In this document: positions 32,346 through 40,276 of the stretch, piece by piece
How positions within the stretch are numbered: the first letter of the stretch is position 1
How the letters are laid out: every line of letters begins with the position of its first letter
Source: SZUA-320 sp963707875
Lineage (GTDB): Bacteria > Gemmatimonadota > Gemmatimonadetes > Gemmatimonadales > GWC2-71-9
DNA length: 64,000 nt
Assembly: GCA_963707875.1 (NCBI GenBank)
Contig: CAVPRU010000014.1
Span: 930,001 to 994,000 of the forward strand
Direction of reading: 5' to 3'
Program-made: the position numbers and the translations under genes
Notes under the pieces: generated by a model
Told to the model about the DNA's origin: nothing
The model's input: the letters and a program-made list of their open reading frames with translations, nothing else
Database searches by the model: none

Positions 32346-33599
32346 ATGAGTGAGATCACTGTCATCAAGACCGCTGAAGACCCGGCCTCCCGGGCCCTCC
32401 AGGTCACCGTGCCGGTGGACCGGGTGCAACTGGCCGAGGAAAAGGCCGTCAAACAGTATTCCCGGCGCGTGAAGCTCCCGGGTTTCCGCCAAGGCAAGGC
32501 CCCGGCGGCGGTGGTCCGGAAGCGGTTTTCCGAACAGATCCGTGAGCAGGTCCTTCAGGACGTCATTCGGGAAGGCTGGGATGTCGCGGTCGAGTCCCAG
32601 GGACTCAAGCCGGTGGCCGACCCCTCGATCCGCAATCTGAAATTCGAGACCGGTCAGCCGGTCGAGTTCGAACTCCTGGTCGAGGTCAAACCGGAGATCG
32701 TCCTGGACCGGATCACCGGCTTTACCCTGACCCGGACCCTGGCTCTGGTCACCGACGACCAGGTGGCCGAACAGTTGGATCAGTTGCGGGACAAGAAGGC
32801 GGCCTGGCTGCCGGTCGAGGACACCAAGCCGGCCCCCGGCATGCGGGTCGAAGGGGAGGTGGCCTCGATCGAGGGGGACACCGTCCATGAGGGCAAACCG
32901 TTCACCCTGGTGCTGGGTGAGGGCGATGCGATCCCGGAGCTGGAAGAGCAGATCATGCAGCTCCTGCCGGGCGCGACCGCCGACACCGACGTGCGTTTCC
33001 CGGATGACCATCCGGACCTGGAGCGCCGCGGTCAGGCCCGGCGGGTCCGGATTACCCTGCGGGAGGTCAAGCGGAAGGAGCTTCCACCGGTGGATGACGG
33101 TTTCGCCGCCGAGGTGGGGGAGTTCGCCAACCTCGATGCGCTCAAGACCGCGATCCGGGCCGACCTGGCCCAGGAGGCCGAGCGGGAGGCGGACCGGGCG
33201 GTCCGCGAATCGCTGATCGGCCAGATCGCCGAGGCCAACGGGGTGACGCCACCGCCATCGCTGGTGGAGCGGGTGCTGCACGGATTTGCCCACGGCTTCA
33301 AGATTCCGCAGGAGCAGTACGACACCTTTGCTGCCCAGTTCCGGCCGGTCGCGATGCAGCAGGTCCGGCGGGATCTCGTCCTCGGGGCGGTGGTGGAGCA
33401 GGAGGCCCTGCGGGCCACCGAGGCGGAGCTGGACGAGCGGATCGGCAGCATCGCTGCTTCCCGGGGCGTCGGGCCGGGAGAAGTCTACCGTTCGCTTCAG
33501 GAGGCCAAGCGCCTGGGCGAACTTGAGCGTTCCATTACGGAAGAGAAGACCTTTGCGTTCCTGCTGTCTGGATCCACGGTGACCGAGGAGACGTCGTGA
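32346..33599 (+). CDS. tig: trigger factor (ribosome-associated chaperone)
   Basis: Trigger factor binds nascent chains at the ribosome exit tunnel. The N-terminal domain contains the ribosome-binding signature KLPGFRQGKAPAAVVRKRF (near residue 45; usual form GFRxGKxP). The middle PPIase-like region (about 150-245) has VEGEVASIEGDTVHEGKPFT. The C-terminal helical domain continues to the end with ATEAELDERIGSIAASRGV. Length 417 is normal. The start at 32346 is chosen from homology (MSEITVIKTAED) and the -10 box directly upstream. The GTG of clpP overlaps its stop, so tig, clpP and clpX form one operon, as is common. Confidence 0.95.
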   Translation: MSEITVIKTAEDPASRALQVTVPVDRVQLAEEKAVKQYSRRVKLPGFRQGKAPAAVVRKRFSEQIREQVLQDVIREGWDVAVESQGLKPVADPSIRNLKFETGQPVEFELLVEVKPEIVLDRITGFTLTRTLALVTDDQVAEQLDQLRDKKAAWLPVEDTKPAPGMRVEGEVASIEGDTVHEGKPFTLVLGEGDAIPELEEQIMQLLPGATADTDVRFPDDHPDLERRGQARRVRITLREVKRKELPPVDDGFAAEVGEFANLDALKTAIRADLAQEAEREADRAVRESLIGQIAEANGVTPPPSLVERVLHGFAHGFKIPQEQYDTFAAQFRPVAMQQVRRDLVLGAVVEQEALRATEAELDERIGSIAASRGVGPGEVYRSLQEAKRLGELERSITEEKTFAFLLSGSTVTEETS

Positions 33600-34215
33600 G
33601 CCTGAGTTCCCTGTATCCCCCGTACATCATCGAGCGGTCGAGCCGTGGCGAGAAGACCTACGACATCTTCTCCCGGTTGCTCATGGACCGGATCGTCTTC
33701 CTGGGCGCCGGGATCAACGATGATGTGGCCAACATCATCATCGCCCAGCTGCTCTTCCTGGACGCCGACAACTCGGAGAAGGACATCTATCTCTACCTCA
33801 ACTCCCCGGGGGGATCGTGTCGAGCGGGATGGCCATCTACGATACCATCCAGCACCTCCGGGCTCCCGTCAACACGATCTGCATGGGGATGTGCGCCTCG
33901 ATGGGCGCCTTCCTGCTGGCGGCCGGGGCCAAGGGCAAGCGGAGTGCCCTGCCGCACTCCCGGATCATGATCCACCAACCGTCGGGCGGGACCCAGGGAA
34001 CCGCCTCGGACATCGAGATCCAGGCCCGGGAGATCCTCTACCTCCGGTCCAAGATGAACGAGCTGCTGAGCCGGCACACCGGCCAATCGGTGGAGACCAT
34101 CGAACGGGACGTGGACCGGGACCGGTTCATGAGTGCCGAGGAGGCCAAGGCCTACGGGATCATCGACAACGTCCTGGTCCCCCAGCAGGGCCTCAAGGGC
34201 GGCGACACCCCTTGA
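33596..34215 (+). CDS. clpP: ATP-dependent Clp protease proteolytic subunit (single-base deletion)
   Basis: ClpP is the barrel-shaped serine protease partner of ClpX. The first part (LYPPYIIERSSRGEKTYDIF, then LLFLDADNSEKDIYLYLNS) is in one frame and stops making sense after PGGS. The rest (SGMAIYDTIQHLRAP) is in another frame. It contains catalytic Ser in MGMCASMGAFLLAAG, His in ALPHSRIMIHQPSGG, and the C terminus EAKAYGIIDNVL. A missing G in the run at 33812-33822 (expected TCGGTGTCG, present TCGTGTCG) explains the break. Corrected length is about 206 residues. Because ClpP is so conserved on both sides, I read this as an assembly error. Confidence 0.92.
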
Positions 34216-34260
34216 CGGGGGGCCCGGCAATGCCGTTCATTGAGATGAGGCCCTGACCCC

Positions 34261-35502
34261 ATGTCGACCGACAAGCAGCTGCGCTGCTCCTTCTGCGGCA
34301 AGTCCAAGGACTCGGTCCGGAAGTTCATCTCCGGCCCGTCGGTCTACATTTGCAATGAGTGCATCACCCTCTGCAACGAGATTCTGGCCGAGGACGAGGA
34401 ACGGGAAGTCGTCGAAAGCATCACCCGGGTCCCGACCCCGTCGGAGATCAAGGATGTCCTCGACCAGTACGTGATCGGCCAGGAACGCGCCAAGCGGACC
34501 CTGGCCGTTGCCGTGTACAACCACTACAAGCGGATCAACGCGTCCGGCGCCAAGGACGACGGTGTCGAGCTCGACAAGTCCAACATCCTGCTGATCGGCC
34601 CGACCGGCGTGGGCAAGACGCTGCTGGCCCAGACCCTGGCCCGGATCCTCGACGTCCCGTTCACCATCGCCGATGCCACCACCCTGACCGAGGCCGGCTA
34701 CGTCGGGGAGGACGTCGAGAACATCCTGGTCCGGCTGCTGCAGGCCGGCGACTTCAACGTCGCGGATTGTGAACGGGGGATCGTCTACATCGACGAGATC
34801 GACAAGATTGCCCGGAAGTCGGAGAATCCGAGTATCACCCGGGACGTGTCCGGCGAGGGCGTGCAACAGGCCCTCCTCAAGATCCTCGAGGGCACCGTGG
34901 CCTCCGTCCCGCCGCAGGGCGGCCGGAAGCACCCGCAGCAGGAATACATCCAGATCAACACCAAGGACATCCTGTTCGTTTGCGGCGGAGCCTTCGATGG
35001 GCTGGAGAAGATCATTGAGTCCCGGCTCGGGCGGCAGCTGATCGGGTTCTCCCCGACCCGGGCCGCCCACGCGCACCTGGCCGAGGACCCGTTCGAACAT
35101 GTCGAGCCTGACGATCTCCTGCGCTATGGCCTGATCCCCGAACTGGTCGGCCGACTCCCGGTCACCGTGCCGCTCGAGGACCTCGATGAAGACGCCATGG
35201 TCCGGATTCTTCTGGAGCCCAAGAACGCGCTCACCAAGCAATACACCAAGCTGTTTGACTTGGAGGATGTCCGGCTCCGGTTCGAGCCCGACGCGCTGCG
35301 GGCTGCGGCCAAGAAGGCCCTGACCCGGAAGACCGGCGCCCGGGGCCTTCGGGCCATTCTCGAGACCGTCATGACCGACATCATGTACGATCTTCCCGCG
35401 CGGGACGATGTGGTCGAAGTGGTGATCACCGCCGAGGCGATCACCGACCAGAAGTCTCCGCTCATCGTCACCGAGCGCCCGCGAGCCAAGAAAGAGGCCT
35501 GA
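34261..35502 (+). CDS. clpX: ATP-dependent Clp protease ATP-binding subunit ClpX
   Basis: ClpX unfolds substrates and feeds them to ClpP. The N-terminal zinc domain uses four Cys (CSFC near residue 10 and CNEC near 38). The AAA+ domain has Walker A IGPTGVGKTLLAQTLA, Walker B IVYIDEIDKIARKSE, and the pore loop GYVGEDVENIL typical of ClpX. The sensor region TRKTGARGLRAILET is near the C terminus. The length of 413 residues is standard. It follows clpP by 45 bases. Downstream is engB. Confidence 0.97.
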   Translation: MSTDKQLRCSFCGKSKDSVRKFISGPSVYICNECITLCNEILAEDEEREVVESITRVPTPSEIKDVLDQYVIGQERAKRTLAVAVYNHYKRINASGAKDDGVELDKSNILLIGPTGVGKTLLAQTLARILDVPFTIADATTLTEAGYVGEDVENILVRLLQAGDFNVADCERGIVYIDEIDKIARKSENPSITRDVSGEGVQQALLKILEGTVASVPPQGGRKHPQQEYIQINTKDILFVCGGAFDGLEKIIESRLGRQLIGFSPTRAAHAHLAEDPFEHVEPDDLLRYGLIPELVGRLPVTVPLEDLDEDAMVRILLEPKNALTKQYTKLFDLEDVRLRFEPDALRAAAKKALTRKTGARGLRAILETVMTDIMYDLPARDDVVEVVITAEAITDQKSPLIVTERPRAKKEA

Positions 35503-35572
35503 GGTCTCTCAGCCCACACCGCTCGCCGGACTCCCGATCGAGTTCCGGGGCAGCTTCCCGGACCCGGCGGTC

Positions 35573-36106
35573 GTGCTGGAGCCTGCCCTCCCTGAAATCG
35601 CTTTCGTCGGCCGGTCCAACGTCGGCAAGTCCAGCCTGCTCAACGCGCTGGTTGGCCGGCGGGCCCTGGCCCGGGTCAGCTCCACCCCGGGCAAGACGCA
35701 GCATGTGAACGTCTTCCAGCTCCCGACCTTCTACCTGATCGACCTGCCGGGATACGGCTGGGCCCGGGCCTCGGCCACCGATCGACGGAGTTTCCGACAG
35801 CTGCTGGAGAGCTACCTCAAGCGGCGGGAGCGGCTGGCGGGCATCGTCTGGCTGCTGGACATCCGCCACTCCCCGTCCAGCGACGATCAAGAGGTCCATG
35901 CGGTGCTGGTGGAGACCGGACGACCGACGCTGGTGGCCCTGACCAAGGGCGACAAGCTGCCTCGGGAACGACGGGCCAAGGAAGCCCTGACCCGGGCCAG
36001 GGAGCTGGGCATGGCGATCGACGGCCTGGTCGTCACCAGCACCAAGACGGGCGACGGAATCCGCGACCTGGCCGAGAGTGTCCTGGCGGCAGTCGCGGCC
36101 GGCTAG
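35573..36106 (+). CDS. engB: ribosome biogenesis GTPase EngB (YihA/YsxC)
   Basis: This GTPase takes part in large ribosomal subunit assembly. The G1 motif is VGRSNVGKSSLLNALVG, G2 lies in SSTPGKTQHVNVF, G3 is DLPGYGWARA, G4 is ALTKGDKLPRE and G5 is VVTSTKTGDGI. From the GTG at 35573 the product is 177 residues and lacks the usual 10-20 residues before the G1 strand. The upstream in-frame sequence from 35501 reads like EngB (LAGLPIEFRGSFPDPAVVLE) but has no standard start codon. The true start may be lost by an indel near the clpX end or be non-canonical. The position beside clpX fits known operons. Confidence 0.85.
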   Translation: MLEPALPEIAFVGRSNVGKSSLLNALVGRRALARVSSTPGKTQHVNVFQLPTFYLIDLPGYGWARASATDRRSFRQLLESYLKRRERLAGIVWLLDIRHSPSSDDQEVHAVLVETGRPTLVALTKGDKLPRERRAKEALTRARELGMAIDGLVVTSTKTGDGIRDLAESVLAAVAAG

Positions 36107-36129
36107 GCCACCACCAACCCACCTCGAGC

Positions 36130-36573
36130 ATGACGCCGACGCCCATGGTCTATCGCGCGACGCTGGTCGCCGAGCCCGGGGACATCGACGCCCTCGGACA
36201 TGTCAACAACGTGGTGTACCTCCGGTGGGTGCAGGAGATCGCAGGGGCCCACTGGTTCGCGGCCGCCCCACCAGAGGCTCGGCAATCCCTGGCGTGGGTC
36301 GTGACCCGGCATGAGATCGACTACAAGGCTCCGGCCCTGGTCGGCGACCGGATCACCGTCCGGACCTGGGTCGAGGCCTGGTCGGGAGTCACCTCCGATC
36401 GCCACGTCGAATTTCGCAACGCCGAGACCGGGCGGCTGCTCGCCAAGGCGAGAACCATCTGGTGCGCCATCGACCCGGCCACCGGACGCCCCAAGCGGTT
36501 CGACCCGGCGCTGGTTTCCGCTTTTCAGGCGGAGTCGGGGGGAGATGCGGGAACAATTGCGTCGGAGTCCTGA
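36130..36573 (+). CDS. acyl-CoA thioesterase of the 4HBT (YbgC/FadM) family
   Basis: This 147-residue hot-dog-fold enzyme has DIDALGHVNNVVYLRWVQEI, the classical 4HBT active-site segment (Asp followed by GHVNN). It continues VVTRHEIDYKAPALVGDRI, then TWVEAWSGVTSDRHVEFRN and KARTIWCAIDPATGRPKRF. Members hydrolyse acyl-CoA or acyl-ACP thioesters. The chain length cannot be told. It follows engB by 23 bases and precedes a beta-helix acyltransferase, a loose suggestion of a lipid or envelope role. The start at ATG 36130 fits; a second ATG at 36145 is possible. Confidence 0.88.
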   Translation: MTPTPMVYRATLVAEPGDIDALGHVNNVVYLRWVQEIAGAHWFAAAPPEARQSLAWVVTRHEIDYKAPALVGDRITVRTWVEAWSGVTSDRHVEFRNAETGRLLAKARTIWCAIDPATGRPKRFDPALVSAFQAESGGDAGTIASES

Positions 36574-36610
36574 TCCCGGTTGATTCCCGACAACGTCCTC
36601 GGAGATACCC

Positions 36611-37444
36611 ATGGTCCCACGTCCCCTCCGCCAGCTGAGCGTCCCCGATTCCGCCCAGCGGGCAAACCAGATCTGGCTCGATCAGCTGGACGCCGCCCTG
36701 TCCGCCCCGGGCGCCGACTGGTCTCAGATCGCCCGGGACACCCTGTTTGACATCTGGTACCCGGGGGCGGACTCGTACGATCGGATGCTGGATGATCCCG
36801 ACCTTGCCGCCGTCAGCCGGGCGGCGCTGCTGGCCCTCGATCCGCGAAACGTGACGCTCGAGCCGGAGTACTACGCCGAGGTGGACGAGGCCAAGTTCGC
36901 CAGAGTGAAGCCGCTCCTGTGGCTCTGGTACAGCTTCGACCGCTCCCCCGTGGGTGGACAGAACGTGGATCTCGGCGTCCGACTGCGGCGGCTGTTGGCC
37001 CCGCGGATCTTTGCCCGATGCGGTCGGAACTTCAAATGCTTCCAGCACACCGAATTCTCCTTCGGCTACAACATGGAGGTCGGGGATGACGTGGTGGTCC
37101 ACCGGCATGTGCTGCTCGATGATCGGGGTGGCATCGAGCTGGGCGACCGGGTCAGCATCGCCGATTACGCCAACATCTACAGTCACACCCACAGCATCGT
37201 CGATCAGAAGGACGTGACGTCGGCCAAGACGGTCCTGGAGGAGGACGTGCGCATCACCTACCACGCGACGGTGCTGGTCGGAGTCCGGGTGGGGCGGAAT
37301 GGGATGGTGGGAGCGGGGGCCCTGGCCACCAAGTCGGTGCGGCCCTATCACGTCAATGTCGGGATCCCGGCCAAGTCGGTCCGGGTCAAGCCCAACGCCC
37401 CGCCGGAGGCGTCCGCGACCGAGCGGGTGGCCCGGGGAGACTAG
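36611..37444 (+). CDS. left-handed beta-helix acyltransferase
   Basis: This 277-residue protein has a non-repeat N-terminal half (about 1-130) and then hexapeptide repeats. The repeats include VGDDVVVHRHVLLDDRGGIE, LGDRVSIADYANIYSHTHSI and VRITYHATVLVGVRVGRNG. They end with VGAGALATKSVRPYHVNVGI and PAKSVRVK. This matches the maltose/galactoside O-acetyltransferase-like superfamily, with His of SHTHS as the likely catalytic residue. The acceptor is unknown and could be a sugar or antibiotic-like substrate. CGGAGA lies 6-11 bases before the ATG. Its TAG stop overlaps that of the convergent Nudix gene in a shared CTAG. Confidence 0.85.
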   Translation: MVPRPLRQLSVPDSAQRANQIWLDQLDAALSAPGADWSQIARDTLFDIWYPGADSYDRMLDDPDLAAVSRAALLALDPRNVTLEPEYYAEVDEAKFARVKPLLWLWYSFDRSPVGGQNVDLGVRLRRLLAPRIFARCGRNFKCFQHTEFSFGYNMEVGDDVVVHRHVLLDDRGGIELGDRVSIADYANIYSHTHSIVDQKDVTSAKTVLEEDVRITYHATVLVGVRVGRNGMVGAGALATKSVRPYHVNVGIPAKSVRVKPNAPPEASATERVARGD

Positions 37445-37932
37445 TCGGCTGGGGCCTCCACCCGGAGCACGTCCTCCACCGGGCCGGCGTGCCCGGAGGC
37501 CAGCAGCACGGCGGCATCGGCGAGCGCCCGCCGGATCCTGGGCCAGGCGACCCGTTCGATGGCATCTGCCAGCGGCAGCCACTCGCTCTGATCATGCTCC
37601 ACCGACAGCGTCACCTGGTGATCCTCGGGGACCAGGACGGCAAAGGCCGGCACCACCGCGATCCGGTTGACGCGATGCAGGTAGAAGTGCTCGACCTGAC
37701 TCAGGTTATACAGTCGGTCGGCCTGATAACCGGTCTCTTCGGCCACCTCCCGGCGAGCGGCCGTGACCACGGACTCTCCCGGCCACAGGTGGCCGTGGAC
37801 TCCCTCCCACGAGCCGGGACTCCGCCCCCCCTCCGCCCGGCGCAGCAGCAGCACCTCGAGTCCCACCCCGCTGGGCCGCAGGAGGTAGACGTCCACCAGG
37901 ACAACCTGCTCCGGGACGGAGGAGACGGTCAT
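37441..37932 (-). CDS. Nudix hydrolase
   Basis: This 163-residue protein carries a complete Nudix box: Gly in GHLWPGESVVTAARREVAEE, ending TGYQ. The pattern is GX5EX7REVxEETGY. The surrounding LEVLLLRRAEGGRSPGSWEG and VEHFYLHRVNRIAVVPAFA resemble dihydroneopterin triphosphate pyrophosphatase (NudB/FolQ)-type proteins, but the substrate cannot be assigned. Its start overlaps the stop of the pilB-receiver gene by 4 bp (ATGA), so it is translationally coupled. It may simply be a housekeeping neighbour. Confidence 0.9.
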   Translation of the reverse strand: MTVSSVPEQVVLVDVYLLRPSGVGLEVLLLRRAEGGRSPGSWEGVHGHLWPGESVVTAARREVAEETGYQADRLYNLSQVEHFYLHRVNRIAVVPAFAVLVPEDHQVTLSVEHDQSEWLPLADAIERVAWPRIRRALADAAVLLASGHAGPVEDVLRVEAPAD

Positions 37933-40190
37933 TCCGGACTCCGCCGCCTTCCGAGCACCGCTTCCAGTCGGGCCGACAGCGCCCGGGCGCGGAACGGCTT
38001 GGTCAGGAAATCGTTGGCCCCCAGGCGGAGAACCCGCACCTCGTTGTCCTCATCGCCCTTGGCGGTCAGGACGATCACCGGCAATTCGGCCGTCGAGGGT
38101 CGGGAGCGAACCTGCGCCAGGACGCTGTAGCCGTCGAGTCCCGGGAGGTTGAGATCCAGCAGCATCACGTCGGGGGAGTGGCGGTCGAGCATTTCGAGCG
38201 CAGTGATCCCGTCCGCTGCCTCGACGATGCGATACCCCTCCCGTTCCAGGAGATCCTTCATCACCCGGCGAAGGTGGTCCTCGTCCTCCACCAGCAACAC
38301 ACAGCCGCGCTGGTCCTCGCCGCTGGTCGTCCCGAGGTCATCGATCAGGTCAAAGGCCAGGGACTCCGCGGTGGGGGGGGCCGGCTTCGGACTCGGCTGG
38401 GGGATGACCACGATCGGGGCGGCCACCGGTGAGGCGGCCACCGGCGGCACGGCAACAGGGGCAGCGGCAGTCGGGCCGGAGGCGCTATGAAAGGCGCGCC
38501 GCGAATCGAGTTCGGGCGGGATGTCCGTGACCCGGAGCAGCTCCTCGATCGCACTGTTGCCCTGCAGCACGTGGTCGAGGCCGCTTTCGAACAGCGACCG
38601 CATCCCTCCGGCCCGGGCGGCCCGGCCGATCCGGTCAGAGGTGGCCATCCCCCCGATCAGTCCTTCCAGCTCGATCGTCATGCTCAGCAGCTCGACGATG
38701 GCGAACCGCCCACGATATCCGGTCTGGGTGCACTCCTTGCACCCCGTCGGCTTGTAGAGCAGGGTCCCGGCCGGGATGAAGGACTGGACGTGGGCGGGGA
38801 TCGGGAGATCCGAAACCTCCTTGCAGACCGGGCAGAGCCGACGGAGGAGCCGCTGGGCGATGACGCCGCGGAGCGCGGCGGAGATCTTGTACGCCTCGAG
38901 CCCCATGTCGAGAAGCCGGGTCACCGTGCTCGGGGCGTCATTGGTGTGGAGGGTCGACAGCACCAGGTGGCCGGTGAGCGCCGCCTGCACCGCGATCTGC
39001 GACGTTTCCTTGTCGCGGATTTCACCGACCAGCACCACGTCGGGATCCTGCCGGAGGATGGAGCGGAGCGCTGAGCTGAAGGTCAGGCCCGCCTTTTCGT
39101 TGACCTGGACCTGCACGATGTTCTGCCCGAGCCGGTACTCCACCGGATCCTCGACCGTCACGATGTTGACGCCTTCGTGCTGGATCTCCTGGAGGCAGGC
39201 ATACAGCGTGGTGGTCTTGCCCGAACCGGTTGGCCCGGTCACCAGGATGACGCCCTCCTTGGACCGGAGCATCCGCGCCATCGTCTCCCGATCGTCGGCG
39301 GAGAACCCCAGGGAGGCCAGCTGGAGCACGGTCGCCTTGGTGTTCAGGATCCGGATCACGACCTTCTCGCCCAGCGTGGCGGGCAGGCTGGAAATCCGCA
39401 GATCCACCGGGTTCCCGTTGACGGCGACCCGGGCCCGGCCGTCCTGGGGGCGCAACCGGTCGGCGATGTCCATCCCGCCCATGATCTTGATCCGGGAGAT
39501 CAACGGGATCCCCGCCGCGCGCGGGATCTTCATGACCTGGCGGAGCACCCCGTCGATCCGATAGCGGACCACTACCCCGCCCTCGACCGGTTCGACGTGG
39601 ATGTCGCTGGCCCGGCTCATGACCCCATCGGCCAGCATGGTGTCGACCAGCCGGATGATCGGCCGCTGGGCCGCCTCCTCGGCGGAGACCTCCTCCTCAT
39701 CCTCCTCCACGACCGCGGTGACCTCGCTGTCGGTCCCCATCCCCGCGAGCAGCTTGGACACGACATCCTCGCGGATGTACAGCTCGTCGAGCTTCTCCCG
39801 GATCCGGTTCGGCGAACAGAGCATCGTCCGGACCTCCCGACCCGTCGCGAACGCGAGCATCTTTTCGGCATCGATGTCGAACGGATTGGCGGTCGCGATC
39901 TCAAGCTGGTGCTCGTGGATCCGGATCGGGAGGATCACGAACTTCCGGACCAGCGATTCGGGGACCTCTTCCCGGATCGACGGGTCCAGCTGGGAAAGGT
40001 CGGCGACGGGGAGGTGGAACCGGCGGGCCACGGCGGACAGGATCGCCTCATCGGTCAGCAGCTTACGCTGCACCAGGGCTTCCCAGAGAGAGATCTGCTG
40101 ATCCGTTCCAAACGAACGGACCGTGGCCAGCTGCTCGTCGGTCAACAGCGACGCGACCGAGGGGACCAGCCATTCATCGGTGAACTGCAT
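37929..40190 (-). CDS. pilB: type IV pilus assembly ATPase PilB fused to a response-regulator receiver domain
   Basis: The 753-residue protein has an N-terminal MshEN-like domain (about 1-150). The GspE/PilB ATPase follows with Walker A VTGPTGSGKTTTLYACLQ, the Asp box NIVTVEDPVEYRL, Walker B ILRQDPDVVLVGEIRDKETS and the His box HLVLSTLHTNDAPST. The zinc-type Cys pairs CPVC and CKEC follow. After a Pro/Ala-rich linker (about 560-625) comes a receiver domain with LLVEDEDHLRR, phospho-acceptor Asp in VMLLDLNLPGLDG, Thr in IVLTAKGDED and Lys in FLTKPFRARA. The ATPase drives pilin polymerisation. A C-terminal receiver is unusual and suggests control by a histidine kinase, which is inference. It overlaps the Nudix gene by ATGA. 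Confidence 0.9.
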   Translation of the reverse strand: MQFTDEWLVPSVASLLTDEQLATVRSFGTDQQISLWEALVQRKLLTDEAILSAVARRFHLPVADLSQLDPSIREEVPESLVRKFVILPIRIHEHQLEIATANPFDIDAEKMLAFATGREVRTMLCSPNRIREKLDELYIREDVVSKLLAGMGTDSEVTAVVEEDEEEVSAEEAAQRPIIRLVDTMLADGVMSRASDIHVEPVEGGVVVRYRIDGVLRQVMKIPRAAGIPLISRIKIMGGMDIADRLRPQDGRARVAVNGNPVDLRISSLPATLGEKVVIRILNTKATVLQLASLGFSADDRETMARMLRSKEGVILVTGPTGSGKTTTLYACLQEIQHEGVNIVTVEDPVEYRLGQNIVQVQVNEKAGLTFSSALRSILRQDPDVVLVGEIRDKETSQIAVQAALTGHLVLSTLHTNDAPSTVTRLLDMGLEAYKISAALRGVIAQRLLRRLCPVCKEVSDLPIPAHVQSFIPAGTLLYKPTGCKECTQTGYRGRFAIVELLSMTIELEGLIGGMATSDRIGRAARAGGMRSLFESGLDHVLQGNSAIEELLRVTDIPPELDSRRAFHSASGPTAAAPVAVPPVAASPVAAPIVVIPQPSPKPAPPTAESLAFDLIDDLGTTSGEDQRGCVLLVEDEDHLRRVMKDLLEREGYRIVEAADGITALEMLDRHSPDVMLLDLNLPGLDGYSVLAQVRSRPSTAELPVIVLTAKGDEDNEVRVLRLGANDFLTKPFRARALSARLEAVLGRRRSPE

Positions 40191-40276
40191 GAGCCTCTTT
40201 CTGCGAGGTGACGTCGGCCGCCCGACGGATCACTGGAACCTAGGGCGCCGGGGCATTCCGGGGTAGCCGGGCAGAC

